Shown here piece by piece: positions 8,301 through 14,846 of a DNA stretch of 17,152 bases; position 1 is the first letter of the stretch; each line of letters begins with the position of its first letter. The position numbers and the translations under genes are program-made. The notes under the pieces are model-generated. The model saw only the letters and a program-made list of their open reading frames with translations, was not told the DNA's origin and made no database searches. The stretch is taken from the NCBI GenBank assembly GCA_023807065.1, contig JAJJLU010000836.1, positions 1 to 17,152 on the forward strand, written 5' to 3'. The stretch comes from Isotricha intestinalis (lineage: Eukaryota > Ciliophora > Litostomatea > Vestibuliferida > Isotrichidae).

Positions 8301-10001
8301 TTATTAATTCCTTATAAGACTAAAAAATTATATTATATTCCACATAATCCTTTCCAAGAAATTTTTGAAACTTTAGATGGTTATTATAAATTAGGAAAAT
8401 TAACTGAGAATTTAATTAAATTTAATGTTAAAGTAGAATTTAAAAATAAAACTGACACAGGATCAGAAGGTCAATTAATAACAACTTCAAACACCCCAGA
8501 ATTATCAGATGATAAAATGATGGAATTATTAGAATTAGAAGTAAATAAAAATTTAGAAAATTATGATATATTTAATGAAACATATCAAAATAAACTTCGT
8601 TTCCTGTATTTAAACAAAGAAGAACAAAAATTAAATAAAGCAAATGATTTAAAACTTCCTTTGACATCTCTAAAAGTAAGAGTATATATATATAGATGTT
8701 CAAATTTAACAGCTCAAGATAATTTTATTGGTTTCATAGATTATATGGCAGGATATAATTCATATAGTCAAGCAAATGCCTATTTACAAATAAGAGTAGG
8801 TTCAGATGATAATTCAAGAGAAAAAGGGAGTAAATTTGTAGAAACAAAAGATTCTTATGTAGCTAATTCCTTAAGTCCTGATTTTTATCAAATGTACGAA
8901 TTAGAAGCAGATTTACCAAAAGATTGGAAATTAACAATAAATGTATTATCATATACAAAAGGTTCTGGTTCAGATTCTTTAATAGGTTCCACAGTAATAG
9001 ATTTAGAAGATAGATACTTAGGTGAATATCGAACATTAAATTTAATAAAAATGAAATCATATGAAAGTGAATTAATCCACAAATTAAAAGAATTAGAAAA
9101 TCCAGAATTAGAAACACAAGATAACACATCAATAGAACTTCTAAATAAAAAATTAACAATTCTAAATGTGCAAATAGATAATTTAAAAGAGAAAAAAATT
9201 CCAGTAGAATATCGTCCCTTATATAAACCAGGAGTGAAAACAGCACAAGGAATAATAGAAATGTTTGTAGAAATATTACCTCAATTTCGAGCTAAAATAA
9301 CTCCTCCTGCAAAAATAGAAAGACCACCTCCTCAAGAATATGAAATGCGTTTAATAATATGGGAAACTCGTAATTTACCATATGAAAATGGTAAAAAGAG
9401 AATAGATGCAATGATAAAAGTATCATATGATCCAGAAGGTTATTTAGAAGATGATATACAGAAAGAAACAGATTGTCATTTGGGTTGTATGGATGGTAAA
9501 GCAGAATTTAATTGGAGAATGAAATTTAATTTAACCATCCCATGTACTTTTCCAAGATTAACTTTTGATGTTTTAGATTTTAATGCTTTTTCATCAAATG
9601 AAGCTTTATGTTCTTGTACTATTTCAGTACAGAGATTATTAAAGAAATTACAACAAGAAGGAAGATTAGAAATAAAAAATAAATGGATTCAATTAAGTAA
9701 TAGAAATGATCCTGGAGAACCAAAAGGAGAAATTAAAATTGATTTGTATTTTATTCAAAAATTTGAAGCTGACCAAAATCCTGTTGGAGAAGCACAAGAT
9801 GAACCTAATCATTCACCTAAGTTAACTAAACCTAAAAATGGAAGAGGAATGAGTGATTTTTTAAAAGGAACCTTTTTAGATATTACTGGATGGAAATTTA
9901 ATTTTTCACTTTTTGGAACTTTGGCTATTATTGGAGTAGTTGTTGCCGTTGTTTTTGTTTTTGTTATTTGCTTTGTTCAACCTGGAATTATGGTTAAGTA
10001 A
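5322..10001 (+). CDS. Ferlin-family multi-C2-domain membrane protein
   Basis: This 1,559-residue protein has the ferlin layout: serial C2 domains and a single C-terminal membrane anchor. C2-like domains begin near residues 10, 196, 347 (weak), 523, 1117 and 1339. The last contains KETDCHLGCMDGKAEFNWRM, which closely resembles the ferlin C2F signature ('H....DG...FNWR'). A basic, helical linker lies at about 905-965 and an acidic stretch (EEDDENK...EEEEE) at about 829-870. The anchor is a hydrophobic helix at about 1530-1552, followed by a very short tail. Ferlins are tail-anchored proteins that drive Ca2+-regulated vesicle fusion and membrane repair; in alveolates they act in secretory-organelle exocytosis. 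Most calcium-binding aspartates appear replaced in the C2 domains that could be compared (see findings). The gene is intron-free, ends in TAA, diverges from the flippase gene, and converges with the Myb gene across 260 AT-rich bases in which nothing else was seen. Confidence 0.93.
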   Translation: MLKDEIKEYLIQVTIIEARCLKPKTDGGLANPFVKIKCGNLPVQATEVIKDRLEANWNQSFTFEGMKLTEQQLQTTDLVIEVYSKNNFFQNDLIGLYSIGLSTLYKNANHEFYNMWVVLYNQDEDPEEAQGYVLLDAFIIGPGDRPPVHDRNEKVNQDVENNEEVNIDEMTFEQLRAYQEKMQSYQIIGKPHVARKGFQLSCYIFKCENLAFFGGKKPTAFISARVAGLVRRTKSVNKNPSPIYNQKMLFPCFFPFLNDKILLRIWNEKTSSRDDFIANIPEVQNNNDFFNLSKLVSMGGRMPAKWVNLYGIPEEERNSTFKAKVVHPKEGTAYMGRIMLSFSLLSAEVPVCSTLPCNPFHEQDPQTYNLYCDIYTLKYLKEEQYDIAVWCECKIGPYSTGINTQKKPNKKGTVKWNITENTNEITLPSITQINFPKDYAQVPDIFINLYTGCGEKDSKRIGYIRLKALTVNRWTKDATPRWLHFKPLDMNKDSPGSVLVNLQFSPSSESSKRIFKQMGISMKYTLYSHIVNGFELCPKLESNKKEVFETKVQVELNDRSECTKYKTGRYPVWNEILNFVIETDWKLDFTPDVVVTLYRRVPKTFSKELIDEEVGRFTVPVVSIKKMKKYPHYFNLIYNNEINGRLMAMFFIVEEKDKAIGSKFGAIKQILDKIQLADIKIFTLGFRNLDFNPDYINNKTKFSASLSDESNTVFPEEKDNTPLEKFNPKEESNYLNLINCYEFKDVEIRGDETFQIFPYVKLNLIHEKMFFNEERFIIFNVDEFVSTVSEHQKKVYRILFEQNLGDTSLAQEQKILDKNVVPDDYIDTKYLEEDDENKSEKLNEKDIEDNIDISVLLDKPKIEEEEEQTFLVQRNDGDGDQGSLMARLISNYKNMEKGEVFSFDCKPKDKDDEKQKMKILRKKYYAEIRELRKIERPTLDQTNRLLDLEEQFRDAKKPQMNEAMFYGFEDISDAYNYDRDLYKEDVYETHPDMLLIPYKTKKLYYIPHNPFQEIFETLDGYYKLGKLTENLIKFNVKVEFKNKTDTGSEGQLITTSNTPELSDDKMMELLELEVNKNLENYDIFNETYQNKLRFLYLNKEEQKLNKANDLKLPLTSLKVRVYIYRCSNLTAQDNFIGFIDYMAGYNSYSQANAYLQIRVGSDDNSREKGSKFVETKDSYVANSLSPDFYQMYELEADLPKDWKLTINVLSYTKGSGSDSLIGSTVIDLEDRYLGEYRTLNLIKMKSYESELIHKLKELENPELETQDNTSIELLNKKLTILNVQIDNLKEKKIPVEYRPLYKPGVKTAQGIIEMFVEILPQFRAKITPPAKIERPPPQEYEMRLIIWETRNLPYENGKKRIDAMIKVSYDPEGYLEDDIQKETDCHLGCMDGKAEFNWRMKFNLTIPCTFPRLTFDVLDFNAFSSNEALCSCTISVQRLLKKLQQEGRLEIKNKWIQLSNRNDPGEPKGEIKIDLYFIQKFEADQNPVGEAQDEPNHSPKLTKPKNGRGMSDFLKGTFLDITGWKFNFSLFGTLAIIGVVVAVVFVFVICFVQPGIMVK

Positions 10002-10261
10002 AGAAATTTAATTTTTCAATTTCTTTTTGATCTTTTATATATTTTTAAAATTGTTTTTAATAGTTTTTTTTTTTAGTTTTTTTAAATTTTTTTTTATTAT
10101 TTTATTAATTAATTTTTTTTTGAGTATTCCAACAAATGATTAATTATTTTTTTTTGGTATAATAACTCTAACTTTTTGGGTGAGGTTTTATTCAATCCTT
10201 TCAAATAATTCTTATATATATTGTGTAAATATTTACAGAAAAATTTGATAAAAATAATTAG

Positions 10262-11281
10262 TTAGATTTTTTTTTTCCAATCATTTAAATCAATTGATTC
10301 ATCAAATTTAAAATAAAAATCATTTTCATTTATATGAGTAGGGAAAAGATTTTCATCATAAGTGGGTGGTATAGGAGGAAAAAATTCATCATTAATACTA
10401 TCTAGTTTAATAATTGGACTTTCTGTTTCTTTATTTATTATATTTGAAATTTCTTCTTTGTTTTGTATATTTTCCATTTTATTATCATTTTTTTTTCTTG
10501 GATTGATATAATTAAGTGACATATTATTAATATATAATGAGCGATTATTTTGTTTTATATTATTATTATTCTCATTTGTGTTATTATTATTTTCTGATGA
10601 AATTAAATTGTTTTCCTCATTCATTTGATCATTTTTATTATTTGAAAAATTGTTTAAATCATCTTCTTTTGTTTTACAATTAGTTATCATTGATAGATTA
10701 TTTTCCATATTATCAAAGGAATTTTTAACATTTTTTCTACTATTATTAGTATAATTTCTACAATTATTAATTGAAAATATTTTTAAAATATATAAAGTAA
10801 AATTATTGAGATAATGAGGATTATATTTTTCATTTAATTCTTTTTTAAAATATTCTTCGATTTTTCCTTTGACATAATTTTTATTTGTAAAATTTTTAAT
10901 ATATTTTTGAATTCTTATTAAAAACTTTTGAGCATGAGAACGCAATTGAATAACATTTCTTGTTCTAATAACTTCATTTAATTTTTTCCAATTATTTCTA
11001 TATTTAAAAAAACCTTCTAAAAAAATTTTATTTTCTATTAAATTCCATCTTCCATTACTTCTTTTTCTAGATTCTTTGTTAAATTTTTTAATAATCTTAT
11101 TTTCCTTCTCTATTTCAGAATCATTTTCTGTTACTGTCTTATTTGAATCAGTCTCTTCATTTTGATTTTTTTCTTTATATTTTGGTAATAATGCATTAAT
11201 ATCATTTAAATTTAATCTAATTAAATTTTTTTTTTTATATTCATCTATGTCATTATTAAGAGATTTTTGCTCTGACTCCAT
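10262..11281 (-). CDS. Single-repeat Myb protein, SHAQKYF class
   Basis: This 339-residue protein carries one Myb/SANT repeat at about residues 75-127. The regularly spaced tryptophans (W79 and W98) are followed by SHAQKF at 115-120, the hallmark of the SHAQKYF class of Myb-related DNA-binding proteins; R119-type neighbours such as QLRSHAQKFLIR support the third-helix assignment. Such proteins are known as transcription regulators in plants, amoebae and ciliates. The N-terminus (1-70) is charged. The region from about 180 to 270 is low-complexity Asn/Glu. The C-terminus is acidic with FFPPIPPTYDE near 310-320, which could be an activation region (inference). It starts 60 bases after the stop of a second SANT gene on the same strand. 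The stop is TAA and no intron is needed. Confidence 0.88.
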   Translation of the reverse strand: MESEQKSLNNDIDEYKKKNLIRLNLNDINALLPKYKEKNQNEETDSNKTVTENDSEIEKENKIIKKFNKESRKRSNGRWNLIENKIFLEGFFKYRNNWKKLNEVIRTRNVIQLRSHAQKFLIRIQKYIKNFTNKNYVKGKIEEYFKKELNEKYNPHYLNNFTLYILKIFSINNCRNYTNNSRKNVKNSFDNMENNLSMITNCKTKEDDLNNFSNNKNDQMNEENNLISSENNNNTNENNNNIKQNNRSLYINNMSLNYINPRKKNDNKMENIQNKEEISNIINKETESPIIKLDSINDEFFPPIPPTYDENLFPTHINENDFYFKFDESIDLNDWKKKI

Positions 11282-11341
11282 TGTTATTTAAGAATTATAT
11301 GTCTATAAAAAAATACATAATTATAGCCAGTCTAAACTTTA

Positions 11342-12302
11342 TTATTTTATTTTAATTTTTAAAACTTTATATTGAATTTTTCTAAAGGAAGAAATAGAAA
11401 TTATTCTTGAAAAATCAGTTTGTTCATTATTACCATTAGCAATTGGTTTATTTCTATTATTATTATTATGAATAATTTTATTATTAGAAGAAGTTTTACT
11501 ATTATTTTTATTTCCGCCATTATTTTTCACATTAATCATTTTACTTCTAACTAATTTAATTTGTTTTTGAATAAGTTTTTTAAGTGTATTTGCAATTTTT
11601 TTAAAAAGTCTAGGATGTTTATTTAAAGTTTTCATATTCCATTTCTAAATAAAATAAATATATTTAATTTACATTTTTTTGAGGTGAAGAAGTAATTAAT
11701 TTACCATAACAACTTAAAGCTAAAAGAACTTCATCTCTATTTCTACTATATATTCCAATTTCTCCTGCTCTTTTTAAAAGTAAATTTACATGTTTTAACA
11801 TTCTATAATAAAAATCTCTTATTTTTTCAGTGCTTTTTGTTCCTATTTTCTAATTTAAATTTATTATATATTTTTTATTTACATCATTCATTGTTTTAAA
11901 TAATTTTTGTAAACTTGAATAATTTCCTCCATTTGCTATTAATTCATAAAACATTAATTTTTCTTGTGAAGACCATGATTTCCATTCTTTTTTTCTTTGT
12001 GGTTGCTTTTCTTTTTTTATTATTACTTCATTTTCTTCTTTTTTAAAATTTTCATTTTTTATTATATTTTCTTTTTCTTTTTTTGAAGTTTCTTCTTCTT
12101 TTGATTTAAAAGGCGGAACATCAATTTTATTTATTATATTATTTTTAATATTATTACTTTCTTCTGTTTTTATATTTGACTTTTGGATTATTTTTTTTGG
12201 AGTTTTTGGATTTAATGTTTTTTCTTCATTTTTTATTTCTTTTTTTGTGTTATATGATTCATTTGTATTTATATTGAAAGAATTTACTTGTTCTTTATTC
12301 AT
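11342..12302 (-). CDS. SANT-domain protein, Cramped-like, in three exons
   Basis: The gene reads as one 299-residue protein once two introns are removed: exon 1 is 12302-11883 (140 codons), exon 2 is 11849-11673 (59 codons) and exon 3 is 11644-11342 (101 codons with TAA). Both introns begin GTAAAT, end TAG and fall between codons. Residues 1-110 are charged and low in complexity. The SANT repeat begins at KEWKSWSSQEKLMFYELI in exon 1 and is completed by KIGTKSTEKIRDFYYRMLK in exon 2; the junction restores the domain exactly. The KST..(I/V)R.(F/Y)YYR pattern resembles the SANT domain of Cramped/CRAMP1 and the related plant protein TKI1, chromatin-linked factors. Exon 3 continues KWNMKTLNKHPRLFKKI and ends with an Asn/Lys-rich tail. 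Read without splicing, exon 1 would stop at an apparent TAG (11850-11852) that is part of the intron's end. The SANT call is firm; the Cramped-like label is tentative. Confidence 0.85.
11645..11672 (-). other. Intron 2 of the SANT gene, 28 bases
   Basis: On the minus strand the segment begins GTAAATTAAA and ends TTTATTTAG. Removing it joins codon AAT to AAA and keeps the frame from TSSPQKN into KWNMKTLNK. Without removal, exon 2 would end at a TAA just inside the intron. The branch/polypyrimidine region is only T/A sequence, as expected for such a short intron. Confidence 0.82.
11850..11882 (-). other. Intron 1 of the SANT gene, 33 bases
   Basis: On the minus strand the segment begins GTAAATAAAA and ends TAAATTAG. 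It lies in the middle of the SANT repeat; removal joins MND to KIGTKST and restores the third helix. An alternative acceptor 7 bases downstream (TAG ending at 11843) would put the next exon out of frame, which is why the nearer AG was chosen. Confidence 0.82.
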
Positions 12303-13430
12303 TATTATACTATAAATTTATTATTTTATAATATTTATTATTGATTAAAAGTCATTTAAAAATAGAAATTTAAAGAATTTGAATTTTAGGATAATTTTTG
12401 AATAAAAATTAATGATATGAATTAAAATTTTAAATGTCTTTTACAGATTGGAGATTAATTATTATAAATTTTATTATATTTTATTCTTATAAAACAAGTT
12501 TTCCTTTTTTAATAATTTTATATTTTTTTAATATTAAAATTTAAAATTCTTCAAAAATTAATAAGATGGAAATGATAAGGATTTATTAGAAAAATGATAA
12601 GATAAAAGGGACTTATATAAAATTTTATATGTTTATTTATTTTATTTTTAGTTAATAATTAGAATATTAGAGGGATATATGTCTATTTATTATAGAAAAT
12701 TTTTTTTAATGTTTTGATTGATCTAACATAACGTTTAATTATTTTGGAATAATCATATTATGATAATTCAATAAAATTTAATAAAACAAATCTAATATAT
12801 TGATGAAGAAGTAAAACATATTTATTATCTTAGAAATGAAAGTAATAATAATGATTATTTGATTTGAAAAAATAAAATGATTTTATTATTTATTTATTAT
12901 AAGTGATCTCATTATTGAAATTTTAATAACTGATTAATTTTCTTTGAATTAAAGGATTTCATTTTAAAATTTTTTATTATGGAAAAATTATCTTAATGTA
13001 TATTTTTGTGAAGAATATGATGAAGAAATTTAAATATTGTTAGAAAAGAAATTTTAGGTTAATTATCCTAAATTTTTAAGAAATTAATGATTCTTTTAAT
13101 AAATTTAAACTTTATTTAATTATTGATGAATGAACTTATGAAATTAGTTTTGATAATTATAAAAAAGCTATTATTATTGATGTTTATTTTTAATATTTTA
13201 TTTTTTAATTTAATTTTTGATTTTATAAAAATATTTACAAAATTTTGTTCAATCATAATTTGATTTTATGAACATCATAAAACAATTATTTCTTTATTTA
13301 TAAAAAATAACAAACAATAAGATTATTGACTCAAAAATAACAAAATTTTAAACATACCTTAATAAAAAATATAATAAAAAATAATAAAAATCATAATAAA
13401 AAAAGAAAGAAAAAGTAAAAATAAAAATCT
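12303..13430. other. Long AT-rich spacer with no intact gene
   Basis: This is 1,128 bases between the start of the SANT gene (reading left) and the stop of the PP2C gene (also reading left), so it should contain the SANT promoter and the PP2C 3' end. It is unusually long for this gene-dense window. The first 370 bases hold only a 36-codon hydrophobic frame (12434-12544) that I do not trust. The part from 12679 to 13193 has broken coding-like frames, listed separately. The last 200 bases before 13431 are A-rich with repeated AATAAAAA-type runs and no gene. Confidence 0.6.
12679..13193 (+). pseudogene. Possible decayed protein gene, broken by stops and frameshifts
   Basis: Three successive plus-strand frames look like protein but are interrupted. 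From the ATG at 12679 the first frame runs to 12996, with nine internal TAA/TGA codons and no TAG; it includes IDEEVKHIYYLRNES. The second frame, from 12980, has WKNYLNVYFCEEYDEEI followed by TAA, then ILLEKKF, TAG, and VNYPKFLRN. The third frame, from 13080, has EINDSFNKFKLYLIIDE, then TGA, then TYEISFDNYKKAIIID, ending at TAA 13191-13193. Polar, charged peptides of this kind are not typical of random A/T sequence. C-to-T and G-to-A decay (CAA to TAA, TGG to TGA) would explain the stops. Because stop triplets are common in such AT-rich DNA, ignoring them opens frames by chance, so this remains a suspicion. I do not recognise the ancestral protein. Confidence 0.3.
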
Positions 13431-14483
13431 TTAACACAGTCTAATAGCAAAACAACTAATATTATCCCAACTTCCACTTTGTAAAGCATCATCAACTAAT
13501 TTATCACAAATATGTTTAGTAACACTTTCCCCACTTCCTTCATAATCTCTACAAATATCAAAAATATAATCTTTAATTTCCCATTCATCAATAATATCCC
13601 AAATTCCATCAGAAGCAATAATCAAAAATTGATTTGTAATATTTTTCTCAATAACTTTAGAAAATAAATAAGGTTCACATTTAACTCCTGATTTTTTCAT
13701 ATCAAAATCACCAAAAACTCTAGTTAACATTAATTGACCATTTACTCTTCCTTCTTCAATCATACCTCCAGAGTTAATAATTTTTTCTTTTTCTTTTTTA
13801 TCTTCTACTCTATGATCAAAACTTAATCTTTCAAAGTTTTTTTCATTAAATAATGTACATCTTGAATCTCCTACATTTCCACCATATATTAATATATTAT
13901 TTTTTTCTTCTATTATTAATACTATTGTTCCTGTTGATCCTACATGAAGGCTTTTTTCCTTTATTGCATTATCAATTTCTAAAAATGTTTTTGTTATACT
14001 ATTTTTTATTTCTTCTTCTGTAAATTTTGTTAAGTTTTTCTTTAAATATTTATCAAAATAATTTTGTAAATATATACTTACGAAATCTCCTCCGTGACCA
14101 TCAAATAATGTAAATAAATAATATTTTGGATTTTCTAAATAATTTATTATACTTTTCCCTTTATCTTCCATTGCTATTTTATATTTTTTATTTTGATCTT
14201 CTTTATATGAAAATTCTATTTCTTGAGTTAAATTTGGAATAAATGTATATTCTTTCTCTGTATGAATTTTTTCTATTGTTTTTTTATTTTTGTCTTTTGG
14301 AAATGGATTTTTTAAATCTTCTAACATTATTTTTGATGATCGTTTTTGTGTTTGTAATTGAGATCCTTTTTTACGAGGTACTTGCTGTTTATTCATCTCT
14401 GATGATTCTCCTACTCTACCTGATAATCTTTTACTTTCTCTTTTTTGTGGTTCTTCATTTGTTTTTTTTGGCATTTGAGACAT
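13431..14483 (-). CDS. PP2C-family (PPM) serine/threonine protein phosphatase
   Basis: This 350-residue protein has a basic, unstructured N-terminus (about 1-75) and a complete PP2C domain from about 85 to the end. Motifs in order: MED at 105-107, FDGHGG at 127-132, VGSTGT at 181-186, GNVGDSR at 202-208, DHR at 223-225, LTRVFGDF at 253-260, ASDGIWD at 290-296 and WDN at 339-341. The metal-binding aspartates (D107, D128, D292 and D340) are all present, so a Mn2+/Mg2+-dependent phosphatase is expected. The residue three before the M of MED, normally the arginine that contacts substrate phosphate, is lysine here (K102). Substrates cannot be inferred. The ATG is preceded by an uninterrupted run of As on the coding strand, and the stop is TAA. 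It diverges from the 441-residue gene on its right. Confidence 0.95.
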   Translation of the reverse strand: MSQMPKKTNEEPQKRESKRLSGRVGESSEMNKQQVPRKKGSQLQTQKRSSKIMLEDLKNPFPKDKNKKTIEKIHTEKEYTFIPNLTQEIEFSYKEDQNKKYKIAMEDKGKSIINYLENPKYYLFTLFDGHGGDFVSIYLQNYFDKYLKKNLTKFTEEEIKNSITKTFLEIDNAIKEKSLHVGSTGTIVLIIEEKNNILIYGGNVGDSRCTLFNEKNFERLSFDHRVEDKKEKEKIINSGGMIEEGRVNGQLMLTRVFGDFDMKKSGVKCEPYLFSKVIEKNITNQFLIIASDGIWDIIDEWEIKDYIFDICRDYEGSGESVTKHICDKLVDDALQSGSWDNISCFAIRLC

Positions 14484-14846
14484 TTTTTTTTTTTTTTTGA
14501 AATTGAAAAATATAGGCTTTTTAATTTTTATTATATTTTTTTTTCCTAATTATTGTTTCTGATAATTGATAAATTTATTTAATGATTATTTTGTTATTTT
14601 CTATTTTTGGGAATCATCTTTTTTATTTGATTGGAATATTCTTTAGTTTTTAGTCTTATTGATTATAAAATCGATATATTTTGAGAATATATTAAATTAA
14701 ATTATAAAGAATTAATTCCAATGATTAATTAAAAATAAATGTTTTTCAATCGAGATTTTATTTTGAATTTTTTGAAATTTACGAATTAATTTATAATATT
14801 TATTTATTAGATTATTATATAAAGTTATTTAATAAAAAAAGAAAAA
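14484..14846. promoter_or_regulatory. Divergent spacer between PP2C and the 441-residue gene
   Basis: The two flanking genes read outward, so these 363 bases should hold both promoters. A run of more than ten Ts (poly-A on the PP2C coding strand) lies directly against the PP2C ATG, and an A-rich leader precedes the ATG at 14847. The centre is mixed A/T with few G/C bases. No reading frame, RNA gene or recognised promoter motif was seen. Confidence 0.5.

Noticed and set aside
8863..9246. Minus-strand frames of 127 and 79 codons within the ferlin gene
   Set aside because: They overlap a clear C2 domain on the plus strand and are leucine/isoleucine-rich mirror frames of AT-rich coding DNA.
11342..11635. 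A separate 97-residue protein starting at the ATG at 11635
   Set aside because: The frame extends upstream through KWN to a consensus acceptor and joins exon 2 in frame, so it is the last exon of the SANT gene.
11850..12302. A 150-residue protein ending in a TAG codon
   Set aside because: Its last ten residues and the TAG lie in a 33-base intron; splicing continues the SANT domain. It is not evidence for TAG as a terminator.
12434..12544. A 36-codon hydrophobic plus-strand frame
   Set aside because: It is short, rich in Ile/Phe/Tyr as any A/T sequence would be, and lies in the promoter region of the SANT gene without other support.
12679..13193. Reading TAA as Gln and TGA as Trp in this organism, including context-dependent termination
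   Set aside because: About 4,300 codons of intact genes in the window contain no in-frame stop, which would be very unlikely if these were common sense codons.
14243..14500. An 85-codon plus-strand frame across the PP2C start
   Set aside because: It is the antisense of the basic N-terminus of PP2C and consists almost only of Phe, Leu, Ile and Val.
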